A stretch of 64,000 nucleotides of DNA from Chloroflexota bacterium (GCA_016235425.1 JACRLC010000059.1:1-64000), one strand, 5' to 3'; shown: positions 1-10,122, counted from the first letter of the stretch. Program-made: numbers and translations. The notes: generated from the sequence alone by a model not told the origin.

Positions 1-137
1 AATTCTCAAGCAGTTGTTGTTCCGCTTTTCTAAAGAATGCGGGCAGGTTAGGTATTGTCCCAGTCCTGCGAATCGAGAGCCTTTTCAAGTTAAAATGGAC
101 TGTCTGGTGTATTGGTTTTTAAGGTGCAAAAGTCGAG
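1..137. other. Window edge, no recognised feature
   Basis: This stretch lies downstream of the HD-GYP gene that ends at 138. I see no convincing coding sequence, RNA gene or strong hairpin in it. Confidence 0.4.
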
Positions 138-1808
138 TTATATCTCGCCTTTTTCGACGAGACGCAAGAATACATCCGTGATGCGCGGGTCGAAGTGACA
201 GCCGGATTGTTCCTTCAAGTATTCTATCGCCTGTTCTCTTGACCAGCCGGATTTATACGGGCGGTCGGATTGGATGGCGTCCCAGACATCTACAATGGCG
301 AAGATACGGGCAGAGACGGGGATGGCGCGTCCCTTTAACCCCTGCGGGTAGCCGGTTCCATCCCATTTTTCGTGGTGGCAATAGGGAATATCCAGTGCTT
401 TACGTAGAAATGGAATGGGCTCGAGCAGTTGGCGCGCGGTATCCGGGTGTTGTTGAATGACGGCGCGTTCCTCGTGGGTGAGTGTGCCCTGCTTTCTCAG
501 GATTTCATCCGGGATTGCCATCTTGCCAATGTCGTGCAGGATTGCGCCGCGGCGGATATGTACGATTTCATCTTCGGGGATTTCCAGCGCGTGCGCGACT
601 TTGATGGTTATTTCAGTGACGCGGCGCGAGTGACCCTCGGTTTCCTTGTCGCGTAGCTCGAGAGTCCGCGCCCAGCCTTCGAGGGTTGTGTCGTAGGCCT
701 CAGCCAGTTCTTGTGTCCTGGTGTGGACGCGTTGTTCCAAATCCACATTCAGTTCACGGAGTTCCCGTTCAAGTTCTTTCAGCGCGGTGATGTCGTGCGA
801 GATGTAAATGCGGCCTGTCATCCGCCTCTGCCTATCGTATAACGGCCAGACGGTCATCTCGTAATAAACATCCCTGCCCGCGATTTGAAAGGTCGCTTCG
901 GCGCGCGCGTATGAGACGTGTGTGTACATTTTGATGGGGATTGGAAAATTCTCGAAGACTTCTTTTGCCGGTTCTCCGATGACCGCAGCCGCGTTTCTTC
1001 CAAGCAGATCGAGCATGGCCGTGTTGATGTCCACGATGCGGTTTTGGTTATCGAGAATAACCACCGGCTCGACCATGGCTTCAAAGACCTTATCGCGTGC
1101 AATCGGAGTGACTTCAAAGATGCGGAAGCGATAAAAGCCATAAGCGATGATGATGTTGCCGATGGCGGCGGTGAATGGGGTGATGTCGCGTTGGGAGGAG
1201 ACTTGAATGCCAAGCAGGGGAAAGACTGTCCCAAGGATGGGAATCAAAAGCCCAACGGCGATGGTCACTATTTGACCGCGAAACAGCTTGTGGGGCCGTA
1301 TGAAGCGAATGAAAAGGAGGGCGCAACTCACAAAGGTCAGTGCGTAACTGTAAACCGCGAAAATAACGACAAAGGGGGAATAGTCATAAATCAATGCCGG
1401 GAATAAACCGGAGGAGATGATTCTTGAATTCAAATAAATCCAGTGATGCTGGGAGTCTGTCGCGACCAGCAATGAAAACGCCGCGGGCGCAAAAAGGGAT
1501 ATGGAAAACACATAACGCGGATGTTTAATCTTGAACTCTGTGTATTGCACAACGAACGCCGGGAAGGATGCAAGCAGAACGGCCGCGGCCAGCCACTGAA
1601 TGCCATCCCAAAAGATTTTTCCACGCAAACCGGGGGTTATCAATTCAATAATGTAAGCAAAAATATACAGGCTTTCCGCCCCCGCCGACCAGAGATAGGC
1701 AAGCGAGCCTCGCGGGCCGAGCCGTTTCCAAACGTAAAATAGGACTCCCAGGGATAACCCCAGGGAGCCTGGATAGGGTAACAGATATGTTATTTCTTTG
1801 ATGTCCAT
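138..1808 (-). CDS. Membrane sensor with 7TM-like region, PAS and HD-GYP domain
   Basis: Predicted cyclic-di-GMP phosphodiesterase receptor of 556 aa. Residues 1-230 form about seven hydrophobic segments like the N-terminal 7TM region of some histidine kinases. A PAS domain follows (about 240-345), then a short coiled coil (about 345-370) and a C-terminal HD-GYP domain (about 375-550). The HD-GYP metal and catalytic motifs look intact: ETEGHSRRV near 389, LHDIGK near 424, QQHP, CHHEKWDGTGYP near 486 and a later VDVWDA. Known HD-GYP enzymes hydrolyse c-di-GMP to pGpG or GMP; the signal sensed here is unknown. The ATG at 1808 has a weak ribosome binding site. A perfect inverted repeat lies just upstream (1819-1860). 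The intact motifs contrast with the second HD-GYP protein at 28073. Confidence 0.9.
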   Translation of the reverse strand: MDIKEITYLLPYPGSLGLSLGVLFYVWKRLGPRGSLAYLWSAGAESLYIFAYIIELITPGLRGKIFWDGIQWLAAAVLLASFPAFVVQYTEFKIKHPRYVFSISLFAPAAFSLLVATDSQHHWIYLNSRIISSGLFPALIYDYSPFVVIFAVYSYALTFVSCALLFIRFIRPHKLFRGQIVTIAVGLLIPILGTVFPLLGIQVSSQRDITPFTAAIGNIIIAYGFYRFRIFEVTPIARDKVFEAMVEPVVILDNQNRIVDINTAMLDLLGRNAAAVIGEPAKEVFENFPIPIKMYTHVSYARAEATFQIAGRDVYYEMTVWPLYDRQRRMTGRIYISHDITALKELERELRELNVDLEQRVHTRTQELAEAYDTTLEGWARTLELRDKETEGHSRRVTEITIKVAHALEIPEDEIVHIRRGAILHDIGKMAIPDEILRKQGTLTHEERAVIQQHPDTARQLLEPIPFLRKALDIPYCHHEKWDGTGYPQGLKGRAIPVSARIFAIVDVWDAIQSDRPYKSGWSREQAIEYLKEQSGCHFDPRITDVFLRLVEKGEI

Positions 1809-1818
1809 GATGAAATGG

Positions 1819-1860
1819 AACTTCGGAAGTCTTCGCGGACTAATCCAGACTTCCGAAGTT
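1819..1860. repeat. Palindromic element, ACTTCGGAAGT family, copy 1
   Basis: A perfect 14-bp inverted repeat (AACTTCGGAAGTCT at 1819-1832 and its complement at 1847-1860) is separated by 14 nt. It lies between the HD-GYP start and the end of the molybdopterin hydroxylase gene. Related copies lie at 25168-25230 and 49765-49784. With the T-rich flank it could also terminate transcription. Confidence 0.7.
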
Positions 1861-1878
1861 TTTCTTCCGCACTTTCAG

Positions 1879-4869
1879 TTATTTATTTTTCAACGCTCGC
1901 CAGACTTTTTCCGGGGTGACCGGGTTTTCGTCCACGTTTGCGCCGACAGCGTCGAGTATAGCATTTCCCACCGCAGGCGCGACACCATCCATTGGAATCT
2001 CGGCCACGGCTTTCACGCCAAACGGGTGACTCGGCTCGAACGTCTCGACAAAAATCGTTTCGAGTTCAGGCATCTCGTCCGCGCGGAAGATGTGATAACG
2101 GTCGAGGTCGCGTTCGATGGCGCGGCCCTTGTCGTTGTAGCGCATCTCTTCGCAGACCGCGTATCCGAGCGCCTGAGTCATGCCGCCCTCGATTTGACCC
2201 GAGGCTGTCAGTGGATTAATGATGACGCCCGAATCAACTGCCATAACGAGCCTGTCCACCGTTACCGCGCCCGTCTCCACATCCACAGTGACTTCGGCAA
2301 ACTGCGCGGCGAAGGGCGGCGGTGACACAGGCGAGACGTATGACGCGACGCCCATGATTTGTTCCTGATTTTCCTTGTGCAACGCGTTCAATGCGATTTC
2401 AGCCAGAGAGACACTTTCACCATCCGGCGCGATTGCTTGTCTGTTCGATAGTTTGATGGTTTCGTAGTTTGATAATTCGAGCATGTTTGCGGCGCGAATT
2501 TTGATTCGTTCTGCCACAATCTTTGCGGCATTTGTCACTGCCGTTCCTGAAATGTAGGTTGTTGATGAAGCGTACGCGCCCTTATCAAAGGGTGTGAAAT
2601 CTGTATCCGACGAGTAGGTGATGACATCATCCACTGGTACGCCGAGAACTTCCGCGGCCATTTGCGCCAGCACGGTATCCGAACCAGTGCCCAAATCTGT
2701 CGCGCCGACCAGCAGGTTGAATGAGCCATCGTCATTCATCTTGATGGATGCGCCACCCATGTCGAGGTAGGGAATCGCTGTTCCCTGCATGACCATCGCA
2801 ACGCCAATGCCATGTCGTAGGGGCGACCCGCCCTGATTTGTCGTGGATTCTGATTGAGCATGACGGGTCGCCCCTACATGCCATGATTTATTCCCAAACT
2901 TTGAATCCCACCCAATGGCCGCCTTGCCCTGCACCACGCATTGCTCCAAGCCAACCGTGTGGATAATCTCCGGTCGCGGCTCGCGGCCTTCGTTCCATGC
3001 AGTTGAAAACGGATGATATTCGCCGGGTCGAATCGCATTTTTCAAACGAAACTCAATCGGGTCTAGATTTAACGCGCGCGCAATCTTCTCCATGTGACGG
3101 TCGAGCGGCCAGTATCCCTGTGGTACGCCGTATCCACGGAACGCGCCCGCGGGCGGTGTGTTGGTGTACACCACGTCCGCGTAGAAGCGGATGTTCGGCG
3201 ACTTGCGATATTCGCCGTTGCCCACATACAGCGCCATCGCCTTGTGACCTGTGTTGCCGGTCACTGTCAATGCGTGGCATCCATATGCGCCCGTATCCGA
3301 AAGCGCGTACATTTCGTTGGCGGTGATCGTGCCGTCGTTCTTCACGCCTGTCTTCATCTTCACGCGCATGGGGTGACGCGAGCGCGCCGCGATAAATTCC
3401 TCCTCACGCGTATATTCGTAAATCACGGGCCGCTTCGTCGCAATCGTCAAATGCGCGGCAACGTCTTCCATCAACACTTCCTGCTTGCCGCCGAAGCCGC
3501 CGCCAATGCGCGGTTTGATCACGCGGATTCTTTTCACTGGTAATCCCAGCACGGGCGCAAGCATCCTCCTCACATGGAACGGCACTTGCGTGGACGTGCG
3601 AATCACAAGGCGGTCATCTTCATCCCAGTACGTCACAACTACATGCGGCTCGATGTGCGCCTGTTGCACCTTCGGCACCTCGTAAACAGCCTCGAAAATT
3701 TGGTCGGCCTCTTTGAATCCCTTTTCGACGTCGCCGATGTCAATGCGGATTTCCGCCGCCAGATTTTTCTCCGGGTGTGAATCCGCGAAATTGACATACT
3801 CCGGCTCATCATGGATCCGCACCGCGTCAGGATTCATCGCCTCGGCCTTATCCAGAATCGCAGGCAGCGCTTCATACTCGACCTCGATCAAGCTGACCGC
3901 TTTATCGGCAATTTCCGCCGTTTCAGCCGCGACAAACGCCACGCGGTCGCCAACGAAACGGACCTTGTGATCCAGCGAGAACGTATCCAACGGCCCGGGG
4001 ATTGGATCGGACTGTCCCGCAGTAGAATAAACGACGCGCGGAATATCCTGCCACGTCAACACCGCCGCGACGCCAGGCAGTTCTTTTGCCTTGATTGTGT
4101 TGATCTTCTTAATCCGTGCATGGGCGTGAGGACTGTGCAAAACTTTAGCCACCAACATGCCGCGCTTTTCGATATCCGCCGCGAACGCGGGCTTGCCTTG
4201 CACGAGTTTGACCGCGTCCACTTTTTTCTCAGGCCTGCCAACGACTGCGTATTCCTGTGATTTTGGGGTAACAAAAACTTTCGGTAGAGTCTGTGTTTGT
4301 GCGTCTGTAAAGGATGGGGATGATTCGCCGCCACTGGGAGTTTGCGGTTCGAATGAAATCAAAATCCCTTCGCCGAATTCCGCTTCTCCGCGCATGACCG
4401 CCGCGGCTTTCAGCACAGCCTGAACGGGTTTGACATATCCCGTGCAACGGCACAGCACACCCGAAATTGCCTCGCGCACTTCATCCTCGGTTGGGTTCGG
4501 GTTTGTATCAAGCAACGTCTTTGCAGCGAGAATCTGCGCGGGCGTGCAGTATCCGCATTGAATGGCGCCCCACTCGACGAAGGCCTGCTGCAACGGATGT
4601 AACCCGTCCGTCTTCTTCCAACCCTGGTCGGGATGTTCGCCCAATCCCTCAATGGTGACAATGTTATGTCCCTCGGCCTGAGCGGCCAGCATCGAACCCG
4701 CGTTGACGGGCCTGCCGTTGAGCAAAACCGTATCCGCCCCAGAGAGTCCCTGCTCATCGCCGAATTTGACGCCGTAGAAACCAAGTCTGCGGACGGCCGT
4801 GAGCAAAGTCTCGGACGGCGCGCAATCAATTTCGTATTGTTGGGCGTTGATCGTCAATTGAAGTTTCAT
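1879..4869 (-). CDS. Fused 2Fe-2S / molybdopterin-binding xanthine dehydrogenase-family subunit
   Basis: Molybdenum hydroxylase of about 996 aa. The ferredoxin-like and all-alpha 2Fe-2S domains (residues 1-160) are fused to the two molybdopterin-binding domains (about 230-996). The start at 4869 is chosen over an upstream ATG at 4929 because CAGGTG precedes it and the family N-terminus begins there. Molybdopterin motifs are present: GGGFGGKQE, GAFRGYGVPQG, a C-terminal GVKAVAE with the likely catalytic Glu, and QIEGGMTQALG. The second cluster keeps C105, C108, C140 and C142. The plant-type cluster has lost its ligands: the usual CGEGQCGAC is DEQGLSGAD (38-46), and the fourth Cys is Gly58. About 21 residues near 664-684 are encoded by a REP pair inserted in frame. 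The substrate is unknown; a CO-dehydrogenase/xanthine-dehydrogenase type FAD subunit lies at 10144. Confidence 0.92.
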   Translation of the reverse strand: MKLQLTINAQQYEIDCAPSETLLTAVRRLGFYGVKFGDEQGLSGADTVLLNGRPVNAGSMLAAQAEGHNIVTIEGLGEHPDQGWKKTDGLHPLQQAFVEWGAIQCGYCTPAQILAAKTLLDTNPNPTEDEVREAISGVLCRCTGYVKPVQAVLKAAAVMRGEAEFGEGILISFEPQTPSGGESSPSFTDAQTQTLPKVFVTPKSQEYAVVGRPEKKVDAVKLVQGKPAFAADIEKRGMLVAKVLHSPHAHARIKKINTIKAKELPGVAAVLTWQDIPRVVYSTAGQSDPIPGPLDTFSLDHKVRFVGDRVAFVAAETAEIADKAVSLIEVEYEALPAILDKAEAMNPDAVRIHDEPEYVNFADSHPEKNLAAEIRIDIGDVEKGFKEADQIFEAVYEVPKVQQAHIEPHVVVTYWDEDDRLVIRTSTQVPFHVRRMLAPVLGLPVKRIRVIKPRIGGGFGGKQEVLMEDVAAHLTIATKRPVIYEYTREEEFIAARSRHPMRVKMKTGVKNDGTITANEMYALSDTGAYGCHALTVTGNTGHKAMALYVGNGEYRKSPNIRFYADVVYTNTPPAGAFRGYGVPQGYWPLDRHMEKIARALNLDPIEFRLKNAIRPGEYHPFSTAWNEGREPRPEIIHTVGLEQCVVQGKAAIGWDSKFGNKSWHVGATRHAQSESTTNQGGSPLRHGIGVAMVMQGTAIPYLDMGGASIKMNDDGSFNLLVGATDLGTGSDTVLAQMAAEVLGVPVDDVITYSSDTDFTPFDKGAYASSTTYISGTAVTNAAKIVAERIKIRAANMLELSNYETIKLSNRQAIAPDGESVSLAEIALNALHKENQEQIMGVASYVSPVSPPPFAAQFAEVTVDVETGAVTVDRLVMAVDSGVIINPLTASGQIEGGMTQALGYAVCEEMRYNDKGRAIERDLDRYHIFRADEMPELETIFVETFEPSHPFGVKAVAEIPMDGVAPAVGNAILDAVGANVDENPVTPEKVWRALKNK
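2812..2882. repeat. REP pair inserted in frame in the hydroxylase gene
   Basis: GTAGGGGCGACCCG (2817-2830) and its exact complement (2864-2877) bracket about 33 nt. The whole element is translated as part of the hydroxylase without frameshift or stop. It separates the stretch ending GWDSKFGNKS from RHGIGVAMVMQG, which is normally a continuous conserved region. The sequence is related to the GTAGGGAC elements around the RAYT gene. Confidence 0.8.
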
Positions 4870-5215
4870 GAACACACCTGATTCTGTATTGTGATAAATA
4901 TCTGGGTATATCATTCTGAGTAAGTCCACAGCGGAAAAGAGCGCTGTTCAAAGCGAAAGAAACAAGACCTCAGCCGCGAATTACACCCTGGCCTGGAGCC
5001 AGTGCAGGCGAATTTTCGCGAATTGGTTTTTTAAAAATCCGTGTTTATCCGCGAAATCCGTGGCAAAAGGGTTTTGAACTCCTTGTTTCTTGGTAGCGAA
5101 GCGAAGAATCTCAGATTACAGTGCAATTTTATGAAACTGGGATTCTTCGCTCCCGGAGTTTACCCTGAGCCTGTCGAAGGGGTCGCTCAGAATGACATGG
5201 TTGGAATAGAGAGGC
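4870..5215. repeat. Intergenic region with long dispersed repeat, copy A
   Basis: About 4918-5095 matches 63664-63931 at many positions. Shared blocks include AGCGAAAGAAACAAGACCTC, CGCGAATTGGTTTTT, ATCCGCGAAA and TTTTGAACTCCTTGTTT. From 5150 to 5200 there is an insertion of the CCTGAGCCTGTCGAAGG type in another repeated phrase. No gene is supported here. Confidence 0.7.
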
Positions 5216-8125
5216 TCAAAGTACTTTTGTCACTTTCAACCCAGCATTCGCCGACTCAATCGCGCTCTGTGAGCCAATCACCGCAACCGCATCCGATTGT
5301 GCGACTTTTTCCAGCACTTCGCCGAATGCGATGAAATCTTCGCCATTGGTGGAAAGCACCTGGTCGCGGATTTTCTGCCGCATTTCATCGGTGCGGCCTG
5401 TGAGATAGCGCATCATCGAAGTGTAGCCTTTGGCGTCGGGCAGTTGGTATGCGTCGAGGTCGCCGATGGCGCCAATGATGGCTTTGGTCAGTTCGGTTTC
5501 AGGCATGTTTGAAGCATTCAAGCCTTTTAGAAAGTCCGCGGCTTTGTCGTAATTTTCCAGCGTCGCGGCCACGTTCGGGTCGCGATACGAAATGAAAGTC
5601 AACACGCCGGAACGGTCATCGAACTGGACGAACGCACCATACGCGCCGCCCAACACGCGGATCTTTTCCCAGAGATATGCCATCCGCAAATATCCCGTAA
5701 TGACTTCGGCAGAACCATCATACTGATAACCAAGTTCAAACAGGTTCGCGCCTTTGCCAACATAATTGACCTGCGCCGGAATCGTCAGTCCTTCTTTTTG
5801 CGCGGACGGCTGAATGTCGAAGCTGGAAAGTTTCACTTCATTCGCGGGCAATGCCGCAAGGAATGACTCAAACTGCGGTTTAAAAGTGTTCCAATTCTCG
5901 CTGTCCAGCGTCACGTTGCAAATCGCCGCTTTGCGGTTGATCAGCAACTCGCGCATCGTTTCGAGCTTCTTCAAAACCGACTTCCACTTTTTATCAATAT
6001 CATTTGCAAGTTCGCGCAGGGCAAACAAATAACCGATGCCTTTCATCTCATCGTTGGCCCAGCCCGATTCACCGAACTGCGCGCGCAAACGTGAATTCAC
6101 AAAACCATGTCCGCCCGGCACAAGCCCGGACTCCAGCCCCGCCTTTTCCTCCAGCACGATTTGTTTGAGGCGCTCGCGGTTATCGAACTTCGCCGTGAGG
6201 AGGACATCCCTGAGGATGTTCAGCATCTCGGCAGACTGCGACGCTGTAGCCTTTCCCCTTATAAATAACTTTGCCACGCTCTCTCTCGACCCGAGGGCTG
6301 ATACGCTGACCGCATCGGCATGGATTCCGCCCGTGCTTTTTCCGATCCGCTGCGACAGTTTGACGTAGTCCTCCGTCTCGGTTCCCATCTCGAACAGCGC
6401 GCGCCCGAAGATTTCCGTGAGCGGGATCAGTTCTTTGGGAAGCGCGTGCAAATCAAAGCCAAGATCGAGATAGACGATGCCATTCGTAAACAGGTCATGA
6501 TACAGGGTTTGCGTTTCCTGCAACTGCACGACTTCAATCGGGATGGTGTTGCTCTTTTTCTCAAGGTCTTCCAGTTTGAGGACGGGAAGCGTGGCAAGCG
6601 CTTCGGGCGAGTTGGGAGCCTCCTGCGCCTGCTTGAGTTGTTTCGTGTTTTCGACCAGCGCGGCAATCTGCTCCTCGCTCAACGTCTCGCGGGTTTTCGC
6701 CAGTCGGGTTTTCTCCTCTTCGTCGAAACGGCGGGCAAATTCAGGGTCCGGTTTGAGGCGCAGTGTTGTTCGATGGACGTTATCCAGAAGGTGAGTCCGA
6801 ATCAACTTTTCAAAGTAATGCCCATCAGCGGAGAGTCGAGCTTTAATTTCATTGAGAGGCTCTTCAAAAGCCAGCAATTTGAACGGGTCTTCGTCGTGAA
6901 TCCAGGTGGTGAGGGCACGGGTCATAAGCGCAATGCCGCGCGGGAACGTGCCGGTGTTGTTTTCGCGCAGACGAAACTCAACGGTGTTCATCGCCGCCGC
7001 AACCATGTCGGGATCAATGCCGTCGCGGACGAGATTTTCGAGCGTGTCGAGAATCAGCTTTTCGATTTTCTTCGCGTTGCGGGAGCGGGTGCCTTTGAGA
7101 CCGGTCGAAAAGATGACGTGGCGCAAATCGGTTTCCATGCCGATGCCCGCCAGATCTTCGCCGAGGCCTGAATCGAGCAGGGCTTTCTTGAGCGGTGAAG
7201 CGGGAGTGCCGATGAGGATATTGCCGAGAATGCGGAAGCTGAAATTCAAAACTGGGTCGGATGTATCCGGCAGTTTCCAATTGACCGTGAGATAGTGTTT
7301 CTTTTCGATGTCGGGATCATCGCTGGCATCGTAGGCGTATTCGACTTTCTTCGCCCGCTTGAATGGCTTTGCCAGTGGAACCTCAGACCTGACTCTGCGT
7401 TTTTTGTATGGTTTCAGGCAGCCTTCCATGAGCTTGAGACGCTGGTCGGGATTGTCGTTGCCATAAAAGAAAATGAACGAGTTGGAGGGGTGGTAGTAGG
7501 TCTCGTGGAAGTTTTTGAAATTTTCGTAAGTGAGATCGGGAATGTGACGCGGGTCGCCGCCCGAGTCCACGCCGTAGATGTGTCTGGGAAACAGCGACTC
7601 AATCACGCGTGTTTCGAGCACGCCATCAGGCGACGAGTACGCGCCCTTCATTTCGTTGAAGACCACGCCTTTGAAAGCCAGCGGCTCGGACGGATCGTTA
7701 ATCTCGTAGTGCCAGCCTTCCTGCATCAGCGTTTGCTCGGTGATGAGCGGATGCAGGACCGCGTCCATGTACACGTCAATCAGGTTGTAAAAATCCTGCA
7801 CGTTCTGGCTTGCCACGGGATAGCAGGTTTTATCGGGGTAGGTGAAAGCGTTGATGAAGGTCGCCAGCGAGCCTTTGAGCAATTCCACAAACGGCTCCTT
7901 CACAGGGTATTTCTCCGAGCCGCCCAAAACCGAATGTTCCAGAATGTGCGCCACGCCCGTTGAATCTTTCGGTGTGGTGCGGAAGGTGATGCCGAAGACC
8001 TTGTTCTCGTCGTCGTTGACGATCGAGAGCAGGCGCGCGCCTGTGCGCTTGTGGACGTAAAGCTGCGCGAGCGCGTTCAATTCGGGGATGAGCTGTTCTT
8101 TTACCAAATTAAATGCTTTTGACAT
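5216..8125 (-). CDS. Presequence protease-like insulinase, M16C family
   Basis: Zinc metalloprotease of 969 aa, the usual size for the PreP/Cym1 group, which degrades small unfolded peptides inside a closed two-half chamber. The inverted zinc motif HILEH is at residues 60-64, followed by the conserved LGGSEKYPVKEPF stretch and a NEMKGAYSSPDGV segment that carries the third ligand Glu. A central M16C-associated region and the second, catalytically inactive half follow. No signal peptide is visible, so a cytoplasmic location is likely. An AGGAG ribosome binding site precedes the ATG at 8125. The gene stands between a long repeat and the CcrM-like gene, and no operon partner is evident. Confidence 0.93.
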   Translation of the reverse strand: MSKAFNLVKEQLIPELNALAQLYVHKRTGARLLSIVNDDENKVFGITFRTTPKDSTGVAHILEHSVLGGSEKYPVKEPFVELLKGSLATFINAFTYPDKTCYPVASQNVQDFYNLIDVYMDAVLHPLITEQTLMQEGWHYEINDPSEPLAFKGVVFNEMKGAYSSPDGVLETRVIESLFPRHIYGVDSGGDPRHIPDLTYENFKNFHETYYHPSNSFIFFYGNDNPDQRLKLMEGCLKPYKKRRVRSEVPLAKPFKRAKKVEYAYDASDDPDIEKKHYLTVNWKLPDTSDPVLNFSFRILGNILIGTPASPLKKALLDSGLGEDLAGIGMETDLRHVIFSTGLKGTRSRNAKKIEKLILDTLENLVRDGIDPDMVAAAMNTVEFRLRENNTGTFPRGIALMTRALTTWIHDEDPFKLLAFEEPLNEIKARLSADGHYFEKLIRTHLLDNVHRTTLRLKPDPEFARRFDEEEKTRLAKTRETLSEEQIAALVENTKQLKQAQEAPNSPEALATLPVLKLEDLEKKSNTIPIEVVQLQETQTLYHDLFTNGIVYLDLGFDLHALPKELIPLTEIFGRALFEMGTETEDYVKLSQRIGKSTGGIHADAVSVSALGSRESVAKLFIRGKATASQSAEMLNILRDVLLTAKFDNRERLKQIVLEEKAGLESGLVPGGHGFVNSRLRAQFGESGWANDEMKGIGYLFALRELANDIDKKWKSVLKKLETMRELLINRKAAICNVTLDSENWNTFKPQFESFLAALPANEVKLSSFDIQPSAQKEGLTIPAQVNYVGKGANLFELGYQYDGSAEVITGYLRMAYLWEKIRVLGGAYGAFVQFDDRSGVLTFISYRDPNVAATLENYDKAADFLKGLNASNMPETELTKAIIGAIGDLDAYQLPDAKGYTSMMRYLTGRTDEMRQKIRDQVLSTNGEDFIAFGEVLEKVAQSDAVAVIGSQSAIESANAGLKVTKVL

Positions 8126-8176
8126 AGTAGTCTCCTGGTTTGCTGGTCTGCTTGTCTTCTGGTCGAAAGTCGAAGG

Positions 8177-9286
<1,110 letters not shown>

Positions 9287-9961
9287 CTATTTCTGGCCTT
9301 TTATCTCAGGGAAGAATTCTTTGATATCGTGGAGATATTCTTCCATTTTCTCAGGTTGTGGCAATTGACGTAGATTGGCGATGTTATCCCTGTCCATATC
9401 CCAGTTGAGCGGATTATCAATGATGTAACGGCGGATCGCGTTTAATTCCCGCTCGTTGCGAATAATATGTTCATAATAATTGCTCTGCCAAAATTTGGCG
9501 CGGCGTGAAGGGTCATTGATTTCAATCCAATCGAAGTAGATCTTGAATACCAAGGATTTAAACGCGCCAACAACATCTCCTAACGACGGCGCAGTATTGA
9601 TCTTTTCGGGTTTTGGCAATTTGTAGGGACGGGGCTTGTCCCCGTCTTGGCTGCCCTCGCCCTCACCATCGTCCATGTTTTCAACCAGGACGCCCGCAAG
9701 GGGCGTCCCTACGGCGTCTCGAATCCAAACAATAAAATGAATATGATTTGGCATGATCACGAATTCATCCAATTCAATGGTTGGGAACCATAACGGTAAT
9801 ATCAGCCATACATCATTGATAATCGCGTTCAAAATTTGGTCTTCCAATACACATTCACGATTCTTCGTGCAAATGGTGACGAAATACGCGCCTGCGTTGT
9901 GATAATCGTATCCCTTCAATCGGATGGATCGCCGGTGATGTTTGTTGGGATCGTATTTCAT
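9287..9961 (-). CDS. REP-associated tyrosine transposase (RAYT, Y1_Tnp)
   Basis: HUH-type single-strand transposase of 224 aa. The HxH metal-binding motif lies in MPNHIHFIVWI, and the likely catalytic Tyr is in FWQSNYYEHIIRN, followed by RYIIDNPLNW. RAYTs are thought to spread REP palindromes. The start at 9961 is preferred because AAGGTGA lies upstream and the family N-terminus HRRSIRLKGYDY follows; the frame is open further upstream only because the 17-bp minisatellite has no stops. About 30 residues after VWIRDA are encoded by two REP hairpins (9623-9714), so the gene carries copies of what is probably its own substrate. REP hairpins and the minisatellite lie immediately upstream. Confidence 0.9.
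   Translation of the reverse strand: MKYDPNKHHRRSIRLKGYDYHNAGAYFVTICTKNRECVLEDQILNAIINDVWLILPLWFPTIELDEFVIMPNHIHFIVWIRDAVGTPLAGVLVENMDDGEGEGSQDGDKPRPYKLPKPEKINTAPSLGDVVGAFKSLVFKIYFDWIEINDPSRRAKFWQSNYYEHIIRNERELNAIRRYIIDNPLNWDMDRDNIANLRQLPQPEKMEEYLHDIKEFFPEIKGQK
9623..9714. repeat. REP pair inside the RAYT gene
   Basis: Two hairpins in head-to-head orientation. GTAGGGACGGGGCTTGTCCC begins at 9623 and folds through 9646. GGACGCCCGCAAGGGGCGTC begins at 9688 and is followed by CCTAC. Both share GTAGGGACG ends in opposite orientation. The insert keeps the reading frame and adds an acidic and glycine-rich loop to the protein. Confidence 0.8.
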
Positions 9962-9972
9962 GATTTCACCTT

Positions 9973-9998
9973 GTAGGGACAGGGCTTGCCCCTGTCCA
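9973..9998. repeat. REP hairpin upstream of RAYT
   Basis: GTAGGG followed by the palindrome GACAGGGCTTGCCCCTGTC. It forms the outer left arm of a cluster that also contains the 17-bp minisatellite and the hairpin at 10123-10147. Confidence 0.75.
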
Positions 9999-10099
9999 AT
10001 CCTTGCCCCTGTCCAATCCTTGCCCCTGTCCAATCCTTGCCCCTGTCCAATCCTTGCCCCTGTCCAATCCTTGCCCCTGTCCAATCCTTGCCCCTGTCC
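9986..10099. repeat. 17-bp minisatellite, about 6.7 perfect copies
   Basis: The unit TTGCCCCTGTCCAATCC is repeated six times exactly from 9986 to 10087, with a partial seventh copy to 10099. The first unit is half of the REP hairpin, so the array appears to have grown from a REP arm. The unit is not a multiple of three, and both strands stay open through it, which creates spurious long reading frames. Confidence 0.9.
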
Positions 10100-10122
10100 T
10101 TGAATTTTGAATACCAAAAAAT

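Noticed and set aside
138-1808. Histidine kinase
   Set aside because: The N-terminal region resembles that of sensor kinases, but the output domain is HD-GYP and no HisKA or HATPase motifs are present.
6320-7171. Long plus-strand frame of 283 codons
   Set aside because: It is antisense to the PreP-like protease, which has clear catalytic motifs. High-GC codon bias creates such shadows.
9986-10099. CRISPR-like array
   Set aside because: The 17-bp units are contiguous with no spacers, and no cas genes are present. It is a minisatellite.
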